In this document: piece after piece, positions 27,268 to 37,474 of the stretch
Layout: each line of letters starts with the position of its first letter
Numbering within the stretch: position 1 is the stretch's first letter
Assembly (NCBI GenBank): GCA_963814955.1
Contig: CAWFEX010000014.1
Span: forward strand, 62,001-126,000
Origin: DATCJA01 sp963814955
GTDB lineage: Bacteria > Acidobacteriota > Vicinamibacteria > Vicinamibacterales > UBA2999
DNA length: 64,000 bases
Direction of reading: 5' to 3'
Program-made: the position numbers and the translations under genes
Notes under the pieces: generated by a model
Database searches by the model: none
What the model was told of the DNA's origin: nothing
What the model saw: the letters and a program-made list of their open reading frames with translations, nothing else

Positions 27268-28473
27268 TTACCCTCTGGCCGCGACAGTCCGCTTCAACGA
27301 CGCGAGACTGCCATTCAAGCGGTCGCGGTCGAATTTCCGCAGCCGTCCGACGAGCCCTGTCTCGCGGCGAGTGCGAGCCAGCGCTTGCCGGATACCGGCG
27401 GCCAGATCCGACCGTCCGACTTCGGTCAGCGGAGCGATCAACTCCTCGTAGTAGGGTTCAACCGCCGGGGGCATGTAGAGCTGGTTGATCAGCTCCGCGG
27501 AAAGATCGCGCCGCACGAACACTGGTGCCCGTTCAAAGGCTCTAACAGCCACGAGTTCCAACATCGTGCGGACGCATTTCTCGCATTCACCGCAGTTCAA
27601 CCGGCCGGGTTGATACAAGTCTGGCTTGTTGCAAACTCGCAGATTGCGCAGGGCCGGCGGCCACTCCGCCACCAGCCTGGCCTTCGCCAGGCGCGACATC
27701 GTCAGCCCGTGACACCTGATTTTCAGAGTGTGGCTGCCGAAGTTGGGTTCGATGAGTGGGTGAGAGCCATGCGGAACCATGTGCGGCACATCGTAGTCGG
27801 TCGCAATCGTCGCGCTGGAAAGCCGCCGGCCGAGCGCATGGGCAACGGCGCAGAGGGCAGGCCCCATGTGAGCGTTGTACCAGAACGTCCAGTCGGGGTT
27901 CAGGCAGCGCACGTTACTCGACACCGGGACCAAGGTAAGTTCGGCTTCCTTCGCCAACTCGGTCAGTGCCTGGAGCACGTAGTGGAAAGGCTGCTCGTCT
28001 TCGACTTCCAGTCCGTACACGATGATCCCGTCCTTGAGCCAACGCGGGTGCTCTCGAGGAAAGCACAACCGGTTCGCCCGGAGCGCGGCCAGTGAATCCA
28101 CCCCCCCCGTAAGAAAAACCGCGGCTCTTCCCGATGCCGCCTCAACGTGCGAGCGTGGTCTGGCCTCGATCCTGGCAGCAGTGTTTCCCAGGTTGAACCA
28201 GTGTTGGAACAAACGTGTGACGACTTGAAGATTCTCCAGCAGCTCGGGGCAGACCTCGCCCTCCACACAAATCCGCTCTTCCCCGGCCCACAGCGCCGGA
28301 CTCAAGCTCGCCGCCAGGAACGCATCCGGCAGCGGTGCCAGCGCGTCGGCAAAGTCGTTCTCGGTTTCGAAATAGACTTCGCAAGCGGCACGCTCGGAAT
28401 CCTCCCAGACGACTCGCGCCGTCAGTCGAGGCTTTCCAGCGGGTTTTTCGATTCTGAGATCTTCAATTCTCAC
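27268..28473 (-). CDS. PP-loop ATPase-like protein of unknown function, paralogue 2, overlapping an asparagine-synthetase-like gene
   Basis: 401 residues, homologous over its whole length to 11707-12951. Shared blocks are the opening MRIEDL, VVWEDSERAACEVYFET, the PP-loop FLTGGVDSLAALRANRLCFP near residue 130, HMVPHGSHPLIEPNFGSHTL, SRLAKARLVAEWPPALRNL, the cysteine cluster VCNKPDLY...LNCGECEKCVRTM and the end DRLNGSLASLKRTV. The GTG start at 28473 sits inside the 3' end of the upstream AsnB-like gene (11-base overlap), so translation is coupled. This suggests it works with the amidotransferase, for example by activating the substrate, but that is inference. The family is not one I can name. 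Confidence 0.7.
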   Translation of the reverse strand: MRIEDLRIEKPAGKPRLTARVVWEDSERAACEVYFETENDFADALAPLPDAFLAASLSPALWAGEERICVEGEVCPELLENLQVVTRLFQHWFNLGNTAARIEARPRSHVEAASGRAAVFLTGGVDSLAALRANRLCFPREHPRWLKDGIIVYGLEVEDEQPFHYVLQALTELAKEAELTLVPVSSNVRCLNPDWTFWYNAHMGPALCAVAHALGRRLSSATIATDYDVPHMVPHGSHPLIEPNFGSHTLKIRCHGLTMSRLAKARLVAEWPPALRNLRVCNKPDLYQPGRLNCGECEKCVRTMLELVAVRAFERAPVFVRRDLSAELINQLYMPPAVEPYYEELIAPLTEVGRSDLAAGIRQALARTRRETGLVGRLRKFDRDRLNGSLASLKRTVAARG

Positions 28474-30427
28474 AGCCGGACAGTTCCCTTTTCACCGCAG
28501 AAAGCCGCCGAATTCCCGGTTGGTCATCGTGATGTGTCGCCGCAGTTTGTCCAGCACCGGTTCCCGGCACCCGCCATTGAGAGAGACGTGCGCCCATACA
28601 TCCAGCAATAACATCTTCCACTTCAGCCAGTGGGGAGATTCGTTCCAGAAAATGTGCCTCCTCGTTCCTGCTCAGCTCGAACAACTCGGAAATGAATGAC
28701 CGATCGAAGTAAGCCGCATCGATTCGCATCCGCTCCTCGGCGTACGCGTTGATTGGAAATGGCTTCTTGTCCTGCCGGAACAGCTCCGGCGGCAGATACC
28801 TCTCCGCGACTTTTCGCATGACCCATTTGTCGCGAAAAAAGTAGTGGCTCTCGTCGCGCGCGCTCAGTGAGAACCGAATCTTCGAGCCATACGGCATGTT
28901 CACGGCCAGCTTCGCCAGCCGATTCTCCAGAAACGGAAAGCGCGCCTCGATGCTCGCGGCCATTCCCATCGAATCATTCCGATGCAACAGCGCACGCAGG
29001 TTGTAGCCCAGCAAATCCAGCGAGGGCAGCACGCCTCTGAACCGGGAGCTGTCACTGTCGTGGCCGATGCGCTCGCGGATCTCGATGGTTTCGTTGACCG
29101 TTTCGAACCGGTTGTGCAGCGCATGGACAAGTCCTTCACTCGTCCAGGCATCTCCGCCCTGCACGTACAGCGGTCCTCGATAGCGCATCGGGTGGGGAGG
29201 TGGCGCCGGCCTGAGCCAGCGCTTTACCATCCGCAGCATTGGAGCGACCCCGATGTACTGACGGATATCGGGTGAGCAATACGGGTAACCCAGGAAATAC
29301 TCATCGGAGGCTTCACCGGACAGTACCGCCTTGACCCCGTTGCAGCGCACCAAACGGCTGACCGCCAGGTACGGAACCGAATGCGGACACGAAAAGAAGG
29401 GGTGTCCGAAGTGCTCGGTCACTTCAGGGATCGAATCGATGAAATCCTCGTCACGGACCTTTACGGCCTTCAGGTCGAGCTTCAGATGCCGGGCCAGCCG
29501 CACCGCGGCCGGATACTCACTGACGGGCCCGACCACGTTGGCGTGAAAGATCGCCAGATTCGCGTGGTATTTGGCAGCGATGGCCATGATCACCGACGAG
29601 TCGAGCCCGCCGCTGCACAAGGCGCCTACCGGAGCGTCGGCGACGAGCTGGGCTTTTACGCTGTCGTTGAGCAGCTCATCAACGCAGTCGACGACGTCTT
29701 GCGATCGGAGCCGCGCCAATCGCTCCATTTCTCCTCGATCGACGAAGTCAACCAGCGAGAAGAAGCGGCTGCGCCGTACACCCCTTCCCTTTTTCACGCG
29801 CACCACTCCGCCGGGCTCAACAATCCGAATGTGCTTGAAAAAGCTGAAGCCCTTGGTCGGCCCGCTGAATCCGTAGAGGAACCCCGAGATGGATAGCAGG
29901 TCGGGCTCGAATGTCACCCAGGGCCGCATCGCCCGGATCTCGGAAGAAAAGACGAACATCTCTGGCGTGTCATACACGAACAGCGGCTTGATTCCGAAAC
30001 GATCCCGCGCCAGCAGCAGAGACTTGGTGACGGTGTCGTACAGCCCGAAGGCAAACATCCCCTCGAGTCTGGGAAGCGTGGCGTCGGGCCCCCATTTCAA
30101 CAGGGCCTCCAACAGCACCTCGGTGTCGCTCGTGGTGCGAAGCTGCAGCCCGGATTCTTCCAGCTCCGCGCGCAATTCAGCAAAGTTGTAAATCTCGCCG
30201 TTGTACACGAGCGCGAAGCGCTCCTCCCTGTCCCAGAACGGCTGATTACTCCGCTCGTTCAGGTCGAGCAGCGACAGGCGCGTGTGGACCAGGCCCACGC
30301 CAGGTTCCGCGAACGTCCCATGACCATCCGGGCCGCGATGAGCCAGGAGTCGGGCGGTGTGCGCCAGCCGTGCCTCGTCCGGCACATCGTCCATCCGGTG
30401 ACAAATCATTCCGAATATTCCGCACAT
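28463..30427 (-). CDS. asnB: Asparagine synthetase (glutamine-hydrolysing)-like amidotransferase
   Basis: 654 residues from MCGIFGM, whose Cys2 is the glutaminase nucleophile. The N-terminal class II glutaminase has LLAHRGPDGHGTF, FALVYNGEIYNFAELR and TTSDTEVLLEALLKWG. The C-terminal synthetase has the ATP loop LCSGGLDSSVIM near residue 255, LSGEASDEYFLGYPY near residue 360 and SIEARFPFLENRLAKLA near residue 490. In surface-glycan loci such proteins are often thought to amidate sugar carboxylates rather than make asparagine. The open frame extends ten residues further upstream, but Cys must follow the initiator, so 30427 is the start. The last 40 residues are unlike the family and overlap the PP-loop gene. 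Confidence 0.85.
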   Translation of the reverse strand: MCGIFGMICHRMDDVPDEARLAHTARLLAHRGPDGHGTFAEPGVGLVHTRLSLLDLNERSNQPFWDREERFALVYNGEIYNFAELRAELEESGLQLRTTSDTEVLLEALLKWGPDATLPRLEGMFAFGLYDTVTKSLLLARDRFGIKPLFVYDTPEMFVFSSEIRAMRPWVTFEPDLLSISGFLYGFSGPTKGFSFFKHIRIVEPGGVVRVKKGRGVRRSRFFSLVDFVDRGEMERLARLRSQDVVDCVDELLNDSVKAQLVADAPVGALCSGGLDSSVIMAIAAKYHANLAIFHANVVGPVSEYPAAVRLARHLKLDLKAVKVRDEDFIDSIPEVTEHFGHPFFSCPHSVPYLAVSRLVRCNGVKAVLSGEASDEYFLGYPYCSPDIRQYIGVAPMLRMVKRWLRPAPPPHPMRYRGPLYVQGGDAWTSEGLVHALHNRFETVNETIEIRERIGHDSDSSRFRGVLPSLDLLGYNLRALLHRNDSMGMAASIEARFPFLENRLAKLAVNMPYGSKIRFSLSARDESHYFFRDKWVMRKVAERYLPPELFRQDKKPFPINAYAEERMRIDAAYFDRSFISELFELSRNEEAHFLERISPLAEVEDVIAGCMGARLSQWRVPGTGAGQTAATHHDDQPGIRRLSAVKRELSGCEN

Positions 30428-30566
30428 GGTATGCGTCCGGCCCCGAGCTCGCCTCACGACGCGCTCAGCCGCTCACTTGAATCGATGCTCGTCGCTCCGC
30501 AACAACGACGGGTTGCGCAGCGAGGAAATCCTTCAGGGAATTAGGTGAGCTGGTGTCTTGCTCGCG

Positions 30567-31877
30567 TTAATCGATCAAGGCTGCGACCGCTCGGCCGGTG
30601 GCCGCATAAACCGTCGTCCATTTCAGGAGCGGTCTCATGACTCCAGGAATCGGCCGAGGATAATCGCCTCGTGCTGTATCTGTCGCCGAGAGAGAGTCAA
30701 TGACTCGGAAGAGGACCGCATCAACAACGTTTGCATGACGGCTTTCAGGCTCCAAGGTCATGAGAACGACGTCAACCGATACGGGGCCTTCAGCCAGAAG
30801 ATTGCCAGGAATCCATCCGGTGCTGATATAGCGACCGGGCGGCCGCCGCCGCATTCTCCAAACCGGGTCGACATCCTGCGCCACGAACAACAGCACCCCG
30901 TCTTCGTTGCGGAGGCCAAAATGGGGATGAAAAATGTAACCTGGCGTCAGAACCTCGTACTCCAGCTCCACTCCCACCGGGCGACGAATATCAACAGTGT
31001 CAACAAGGTCCCCGTCCACCGACCGGACTCGCACGGCGCATAGACGCACCACGTCGTCGCCAGGAGCCGAGGACAGGTCCGACCACTCGTGTTCGGCCGT
31101 TGTACCAACCCCTGAGCTGAGATAAGCGCTGGCTACGCGGTGTGCGGGGCCATCAAGCCGGACCCTTCCTTTGTCCAGCAATACGCAGCGCTGAGAGAGG
31201 CGAGTGACCGCTTGCATGTTGTGGGACACGAACAACACGGTCCGGCCGGTGTGTCCCGCGTCGTCCATCTTGTCCAGGCATTTCTTCTGGAACTCCGCAT
31301 CTCCAACCGCCAGCACTTCATCGACGATCAGAATCTCCGGCTCCAGGTGAGCCGCGACGGCAAATGCAAGACGCACATACATGCCGCTGCTGTACCGTTT
31401 CACCGGCGTGTCCAGAAACTTTTCCACTTCGGCAAATGCCACAATCTCGTCGAACTTGCGCTTGATCTCCGAACGGGTCATCCCCAGAATTGCGCCGTTC
31501 AAGTAGATGTTCTCGCGGCCCGTCAAGTCGCCATGAAACCCAGTCCCCACTTCCAGCAAGCTTGCCGTTCGACCGCGAAGGCGGATCCGCCCGGCGGTCG
31601 GTTCGGTGATCCGGCTGAGAATCTTCAGCAACGTGGATTTGCCGGCGCCGTTGCGCCCGATGATTCCGACCACCTCGCCCTGTTGGATTTCCAGGTTGAC
31701 GTCGCGCAACGCCCAGAACTCCTCGAGGGTCGGGCGGCGCGATCGTGCCACCCGCAGCCAATTCCAAGGGCGGAACGCCTGCTCCAGCGCGTGGCGGAGA
31801 CCATCCGATTGGTCGCCTTGATGGCCGATCGTGTAGCTCTTGGACAAGTCCTCGATCGTGATGATCGGATCAGGCAT
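30567..31877 (-). CDS. wzt: ABC transporter ATP-binding protein with C-terminal glycan-binding domain (Wzt type)
   Basis: 436 residues. The ATPase part has Walker A GIIGRNGAGKSTLL near residue 75, ENIYLNGAILGM, the signature YSSGMYVRLAFAVA near residue 165 and Walker B ILIVDEVLAVGD near residue 185, with the H-loop FVSHNMQAV. From about residue 265 a separate beta-rich domain follows (VDTVDIRRPVGVELEYEVL, YISTGWIPGNLLAEG), the Wzt C-terminal domain that in known O-antigen exporters recognises the modified chain end. It works with the permease encoded just upstream (31937-32755) to move a lipid-linked glycan across the inner membrane. Confidence 0.9.
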   Translation of the reverse strand: MPDPIITIEDLSKSYTIGHQGDQSDGLRHALEQAFRPWNWLRVARSRRPTLEEFWALRDVNLEIQQGEVVGIIGRNGAGKSTLLKILSRITEPTAGRIRLRGRTASLLEVGTGFHGDLTGRENIYLNGAILGMTRSEIKRKFDEIVAFAEVEKFLDTPVKRYSSGMYVRLAFAVAAHLEPEILIVDEVLAVGDAEFQKKCLDKMDDAGHTGRTVLFVSHNMQAVTRLSQRCVLLDKGRVRLDGPAHRVASAYLSSGVGTTAEHEWSDLSSAPGDDVVRLCAVRVRSVDGDLVDTVDIRRPVGVELEYEVLTPGYIFHPHFGLRNEDGVLLFVAQDVDPVWRMRRRPPGRYISTGWIPGNLLAEGPVSVDVVLMTLEPESRHANVVDAVLFRVIDSLSATDTARGDYPRPIPGVMRPLLKWTTVYAATGRAVAALID

Positions 31878-31936
31878 GAGGAAACCGGGGATGCTGCAGA
31901 ATCGCGAGTGAATTCACACGTGCGAGGCCGAAACGC

Positions 31937-32755
31937 TCAGATGATGTCGGCAAACGTGCGCTCGGTCCTGCGGAAATAGTGGATGCCGGTTCCGAGCAAC
32001 AAACCGACGACTACCAGCGACAACAAGAACCCAGGCCAGTACAGCGCCGCGTCGCCGCCGAGAACCGCCCAGCGGAAACCGTCGATCGCTCCGACCATCG
32101 GGTTCAGGGAGTAGAGCAGTCGCCACTGCTCCGGTATCACCTGACTCGTGAAGCCGACCGGGGAAATATAGAGGCCGAACTGAACCATGAACGGCACGAT
32201 GAACCGAAAATCCCGGTATCTGACCATGAGCGCTGAAATCCACAGCCCGAACCCCAGGGCCGCACCAAAGGCCATCAGAACGAACAACGGGAGCAGAAAC
32301 ACACGCGGTCCTGGCACGTACTGATACCAGACCATCAGCAATGCCAGGAGGGCGGCGGAAACCAGCAGGTCCACCAGGCTCGTGATGACGCTGCTGGCTG
32401 GAACCGTCATGCGCGGGAAGTAAACCTTCGAAATCAGCGTCGAGTTGGTGACCAGACTGCTGCCGCACTCGGAAATGGCGGTCGAGAAGAACTGCCACGG
32501 CAGCATGCCGCAGAACACAAGCAGCGGGTACGGCACTCCGCCGGACGGCATGTTCGCCAGCCTGCCGAACACCACCGTCAACACCACCATCGTGAGGAAT
32601 GGGCGAATCACGGCCCACGTGATGCCCACGACGGTTTGCTTGTAGCGGATCAGGACGTCCCGCCAGGCAAGGAAGTACAGCAGCTCGCGATAGCGCCAGA
32701 GGTCCTTCCAGTACTGCCGCTCCGTGCGGCCCGCTTCAATGATCAGTTCGTGCAT
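31937..32755 (-). CDS. wzm: ABC-2 type polysaccharide export permease (Wzm type)
   Basis: 272 residues with six hydrophobic segments. It opens with ELIIEAGRTERQYWKDLWRY and has FLAWRDVLIRYKQTVVGITWAVIRPFLTMVVLTVVFG, the typical first region of ABC-2 polysaccharide permeases, and near the C-terminus NPMVGAIDGFRWAVLG followed by a last helix FLLSLVVVGLLLGTGIHYF and a short tail KTERTF-like (RRTERTFADII). It is the membrane partner of the Wzt-like ATPase that starts 60 bases downstream. The pair exports a finished glycan chain built on undecaprenyl phosphate. Confidence 0.9.
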   Translation of the reverse strand: MHELIIEAGRTERQYWKDLWRYRELLYFLAWRDVLIRYKQTVVGITWAVIRPFLTMVVLTVVFGRLANMPSGGVPYPLLVFCGMLPWQFFSTAISECGSSLVTNSTLISKVYFPRMTVPASSVITSLVDLLVSAALLALLMVWYQYVPGPRVFLLPLFVLMAFGAALGFGLWISALMVRYRDFRFIVPFMVQFGLYISPVGFTSQVIPEQWRLLYSLNPMVGAIDGFRWAVLGGDAALYWPGFLLSLVVVGLLLGTGIHYFRRTERTFADII

Positions 32756-32841
32756 CGAGAGGACTGCGGATAGTCATCACCACACTCGTAATCGGAACTT
32801 CAAGCTTGCAGAGGGTGACCGGACATATAGAAGGGCCGACG

Positions 32842-33627
32842 TCAGTGAGCGTGACGCAACTCCGGCGGATCCGGAAACCGACGAACTCCCAGACTTCGCG
32901 CGACGACCACTTTCAGCGTGCGCAGGAGTATTCGAACATCATACAGAAACGTTGCGTTCGACAAGTAGACGCGATCGAGCGCCAGTTTGGCAGGTAGCAC
33001 CTGCTCGACATATACATCCATGGCGACGTCCGATGCGAGCGCGGCCTCACAATGCGTGTAGTAGTAGAGCGTCCCCGGACTCGTTACGCCCGGTAATACC
33101 TGCAGCGTCGCGACGTCGTCGGCACGATAGTGAGCTCGCACAACCTCGGGCGCTTCGGGTCGTGGTCCGACGAGAGACATATCCCCCTTGATCACATTCA
33201 ACAGCTGGGGCAGCTCGTCGATTTTGGTCGCTCGCAGAAGCCGCCCCCAAGGGAACACCCGGGGGTCGCGCCATGCAGTAATCGGCATCATTCCATTGTC
33301 GGCGCCGACATGCATCGTGCGGAGCTTGTACATGATGAACTGGCGCCCCCGATACGGGTCCGGACGTTGGCGGCCGCGGCGATCCCGGCCGATTCGTTTG
33401 GCGCAGTACAGGACCGGGCCCCGACTGGTCAACTTGATTCCGACGGCGCCGATCACGAGCAACGGCGAAGCAACGGCAAGGACAAATAGAGCGATTGAAA
33501 TGTCGAAAACCCGTTTGATGGTGAACGGACGTACAGGACGGCTTCGGGCGATCGAGCTCACGCGGCTTTCGATCCGTACCACTGTGTAGCGACCGCCTGC
33601 GTCGAGAAGCGGGCACAGACACCGCAC
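32842..33627 (-). CDS. Undecaprenyl-phosphate sugar phosphotransferase (initiating sugar transferase)
   Basis: 261 residues. One membrane helix follows a basic stretch: KRVFDISIALFVLAVASPLLVIGAVG. The catalytic domain shows RGPVLYCAKRIGRDRRGR, FIMYKLRTMHVGADN, WGRLLRATKIDELPQLLNVI and KGDMSLVGPRPEAPEVV, the hallmarks of the WcaJ/PssY/RfbP polyprenyl-phosphate phosphosugar transferase family. Such enzymes move a sugar-1-phosphate onto the lipid carrier and so start chain building. It is shorter than WcaJ-type enzymes because the N-terminal four-helix part is absent, as in the short PglC/PssY form. Located directly upstream of the exporter genes. Confidence 0.88.
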   Translation of the reverse strand: MRCLCPLLDAGGRYTVVRIESRVSSIARSRPVRPFTIKRVFDISIALFVLAVASPLLVIGAVGIKLTSRGPVLYCAKRIGRDRRGRQRPDPYRGRQFIMYKLRTMHVGADNGMMPITAWRDPRVFPWGRLLRATKIDELPQLLNVIKGDMSLVGPRPEAPEVVRAHYRADDVATLQVLPGVTSPGTLYYYTHCEAALASDVAMDVYVEQVLPAKLALDRVYLSNATFLYDVRILLRTLKVVVARSLGVRRFPDPPELRHAH

Positions 33628-33689
33628 ACGGCTTTCGCGGCCGCACCAACCTCGTCAAGACTCAATGCTTCGCCCGCCTATGAGAAGAC

Positions 33690-35099
33690 TCAATTCGGAA
33701 CAATCCGGACGTTGACCGGGGGGGCAGGGCCTAAGGTGGAAGTGGCCTCCTCGCCCGTCTCCACGGCTGCTGCGAGATCGTGTAACCACAACTCTAAGTT
33801 CGTATAGCCCGACGCGGTTACGGTGTGCGGATTTGACGGCAATGTCAGCGTCCTTCGATTGACCGCAAGGAAAGGATAACCACCCACTTGACTGACTTGC
33901 GAGACATACGCTGCCGGTCCGGTCTCCGACTTCTTTGATAATGCGCAGATCTACCGCGTCCCGATCCCGGGGCCTGGCGCCAGCGTTTGCCAGCACATGC
34001 GCGTAGGTCGCCGACCCGGAGAGCGGCGAATACCCCGGTACAGCGACTGGCGGTGAGCTGACACGCGGGTCGATGCCCTCGTTCGCAATGACGGCGAATT
34101 CAGTGAACCCTGGCGGGACTGGCCCGTTGTCCAGCACGTTATCGTTGAGATACAGTTGCGACCCAGTGACTGCGTTCCGCGTCGCGAAGGCGCGGTACTC
34201 ACTAGCTGTGTTCGAGTCCCGCCGCAGGTAATTACCAACCGCCGAAGCCATAAAGGGACCTTCGCCGGGCTGCACGCCCCACCACGGGCCGAGGACGGGC
34301 GCGTATATCAGATTGTTCTGGACGACGGTTGATCCCGAGCCGCCGATCTGAGGGCTACGAAAAGCGTTGTGCGCGAGAGATTCTGAAGAATGGCGATGTT
34401 CTTGCCTCTCCCGACCAAGACGCCGTTACCTGTCGAAATACCGCCACCGGTGCAGTCACTCGACCCTGGAGCCGCGATCAGAATTTCGGCCACAATCGAT
34501 CGCCAGACCGTCGAGTCGTGCGGGGTCGTCACCAATACTACGCCTTCGTCCTGCGCCCAACTGATCGACACGTGATCCAGAACGTTGTTGTAGACGTCGA
34601 AGGACGAATTGTTGAAATTCCAGAACTGTATGCCACTGTTGCAGGTCCCATCGCCAGGCCGAATGCGGAAATGTTGCCAGAGCGTATCGTGCGCGCCCAC
34701 AACAAATCCCCGCTTCGGTGGGATAGCTGCCCACCACCCGCACTCGTGATCCCTGGCGAGGGGGCCGTTTGCCCCGCTACGGTCAGACAGGGACTTGTCA
34801 CGTTGATGTTGGACGTGATGTTGATGTAACCGCTGATCTCGAAAATGACGACTCGCGGGCCCGAAGCCGTGAGGGCGGCCCGCAGCGAACCTGTCCCCGG
34901 TGTCGTTCAGGTTCGTTACGCGATACACCGCCGGATTGGTGCCGCACGCATAGGCCGCCCGCGTTTGCATACCGAAACCAGCCGCACCAGGCACGATGGG
35001 AGGCGATGATTGGGCGACACCTGCAGGCATCGACAACGCCAGCGGTACAAGCAAACTCGCCACAAATGACATTCGCGCGGCCATCCAGCACGTCCGCAT
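33690..35099 (-). pseudogene. Pectate-lyase-like secreted protein, at least four frameshifts
   Basis: From 35099: a signal peptide (FVASLLVPLALSMPAGVAQS) and VPGAAGFGMQTRAAYACGT, YRVTNLNDTG, the start of a PL1-type right-handed beta-helix. The reading continues in other frames: SPCLTVAGQTAPSPGIT (about 34750-34800), then NSGIQFWNFNNSSFDVYNN with LDHVSISWAQDEGVVLV (34500-34640), then VGNYLRRDSNTASEYRAF and LYLNDNVLDNG (34100-34250), and finally YTNLELWLHDLAAAVE ending at 33690. Pieces in order match pectate-lyase-like proteins found in polysaccharide loci. A whole protein would be about 470 residues. The gene as written cannot encode it. Confidence 0.65.
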
Positions 35100-35292
35100 C
35101 AGCTACTGGACTGCACAGCCTGACTCAATGCTGGGACGCTGCCGCGCCATATGACGCTCGTCCTGACTGATGATGAACTGCCAGTGGGAACCTGTCGACC
35201 GAAGCCAGTTCGGGACTATCAAGCGTTCTCGTTTCGAGAGAAAATACCGACGACACTGTCAGTTCTGCGATGTGCGGCTTCCCAAGGGGATG

Positions 35293-36593
35293 TCAGGGGA
35301 CTGAATATACGCCGCCCGCGGCAGCGGTTCTCGAGCCTGGCTGTGGCACATGCGGATCCTTGCCTGCAAGCGCAAGGTCGAGCTGTCGCAGCCAGTCTGA
35401 GACCAGGAAGTTCCACGACAACTCCCGTTCGGCAAGGCGACGCCCGCGCCGCCCCAGCTCCTTCGCGAAACCGTCATCATCCGCTAACTGTGTGATCGCC
35501 TTGGCAATTTCGTCAGGGTTGCCGGGTTCAACGACCAATCCCACCTGTTCGTGCGCGATCAGCTCCGAGGTTTCACCCCAACCTGCGTAGATTACCGGGA
35601 CCCCGCACGCCATCGGGGGAATGGCCTTGGACAGGCGCATTTTCCTCGAAATTTCCATTGGTCGGAGAACGACCAGGCTCGCGGTCGTGATCGACATCAA
35701 CTGTGACATCTCTTCGAATGGAGACGTGCGAAATACGATGTTCGACAGGCCACGTGCTTTGGCTGCCTGCACCAGATCCTCCTTAACCGGACCCGTGCCG
35801 ATCATCAGGATCACAAGATCGCTCCGATGTCGCAGGCGTTCTGCCGCGTCGATGAGTACCTTCGAGCCCCTGGTACGCTGCCATTGTTCCGGCGTATGTA
35901 AACGCTTTCTTGCCTGCTACCCCCAGACGCTGCGCCAGGTCCTCATCCGGCGGCAGCGGCCTGAGCGTGGCTGTATCGGCTCCATTGGGCAGAAACGTCA
36001 ACCGCTCTTTCGGTATACGGTACTTCCGATGAAAGTGGTCGATGAACGCGTGGGTAACGGTCGTGACGCACGCGGCATCCCGCATCAACTTGCGTTCGAT
36101 GGCTGCGGCTGCACCAATAACCCACCGAATACTGATCCATCGGTCGTCGGCGGCATGTTCCACCTGAAGATCAGGAGTGTTGTACACGGTACGGTATGCC
36201 GCGCGCCACAGACACCGCCCAAGCCGGAACCGCCAGAGTTACAGGCTGTGCCTCGACGAAGATCAGATCAGGGCGATCCTCCAGAGCCAGCGCAACGCCG
36301 GACGTGATGGTGAACGACAGATAATTCAGCAGTCGCTTGATGACCTTCCGCCCTGATGCCGGGTACAGCCACACGCGGCGTACCGGAACTCCGTTGATCT
36401 CCTCCCGGGCCGTGAGTCGACCTCTGTACTCCGGGTAAACGACGCCCAACGGGTAATTGGGCATTCCTGTGATTACACGAACGCGGACACCGAGCTTCTG
36501 GAGCTCACGTGCCATGGCCATGAGCCGGACACTCGGCGCGCCGGACTCCGGCGCAAAATACTGTGTCAGAATGACGACATCACGAATTCGCAT
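35293..36593 (-). pseudogene. Family 4 glycosyltransferase, two one-base frameshifts
   Basis: From the ATG at 36593: MRIRDVVILTQYFAPESGAP, ALEDRPDLIFVEAQPVTLA. After GIPY (about 36188) one extra base must be skipped to read VYNTPDLQVEHAADDRW and FLPNGADTATL. After AAYQGL (about 35870) another extra base must be skipped to read KVLIDAAERLRHRSDLVILM, FEEMSQLMSITTASLVVLRP, and AIPPMACGVPVIYAGWGETSEL, the EX7E-type donor-binding region. Rejoined it is about 432 residues, an ordinary WbuB-like GT4. Both breaks are consistent with single inserted bases. Confidence 0.75.
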
Positions 36594-36823
36594 CGGGTCC
36601 GATCTAACAGCCTTCATGTAACTGATGGCCACGTCAGCTCATATCCCGATGTTCAGTATCAGCACCATTTCCGTAGAGAGCTAAAACAACGCAAATCGCG
36701 CTCGGGTCCGCGCGTTTCGTCGCGGCGATATCACAATCGCCGCGGCAGAATACTCGGTACTGCACGGTGTGGCTCTTTGACCATGACCGATTGCTAACGC
36801 CACGCCGACAACCGCGACCGCAA

Positions 36824-37130
36824 TCATATTGCTGCCTCCAGCTTCATGATCGGTCTGCTGTCAGGCACGACTGATCGGTCGACAAAGATGCGCATCCAGA
36901 ATTCGAGCCACAGGAGCGCCCACAACCGTGCGCCATGATCTGCCGACCCCGTGATGTGCTCGGCCCAGAGCTGTTCAAGATATGCGTGATTGAAATATCC
37001 CCCATCTCTCGTCTGATCCGAAAAGATCACGTCATGCGCCATCCGCGACCACGGACCGCGGAACCAACGATCGACGGGCAGCGAAGCCGTGCTTCGGTCG
37101 ATACCACATCGCGCGGCAGCCAGCGCACGA
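36824..37130 (-). pseudogene. Remnant of an asparagine-synthetase-like C-terminus
   Basis: Three frames in a row carry the last part of an AsnB-like protein: WLPRDVV (about 37105-37125), then WYRPKHGFA (about 37085-37110), then LPVDRWFRGPWSRMAHDVIF, DGGYFNHAYLEQLWAEH and ARLWALLWLEFWMRIFVD, the standard closing of the family. Nothing of the glutaminase or the ATP loop is left. This is the third AsnB-type locus in the window and clearly dead. Confidence 0.7.
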
Positions 37131-37474
37131 TCCCGCATCCGAATGAGAACGGCGCAATCGGTTGCCGCTGTAATCGACGGTTCTCGCAGATGCCGCACAT
37201 TGTCTTCGGCGCGTGGTGACCAGGAAGATGGGTGACGAGAACGCAACCGGCGTCGATAACGCTCACCTATTCGGGCGTCCAGTGCGTCGGCAACCTGACA
37301 CTCGGCAGGCCCTCGTCGGTCGTCAGTGGGTGAGCTAACGATTGCGAATGAGCCGCGCGGCTTCAAAGCGCCAGAAGCCGCGTCGACTCCATTCGCTGGT
37401 TAGGCGGCGCTGCGAAACGTCACGAACAGTCTACGGCTGGAGCGTCTTTGCGCGATTAATCCGCTTGACAGACG

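Noticed and set aside
37200..37225. ATG TGC GGC ATC reading MCGIC, like the start of an AsnB glutaminase
   Set aside because: The following residues do not match the glutaminase domain and the AsnB tail remnant begins only about 80 bases later; taken as chance.
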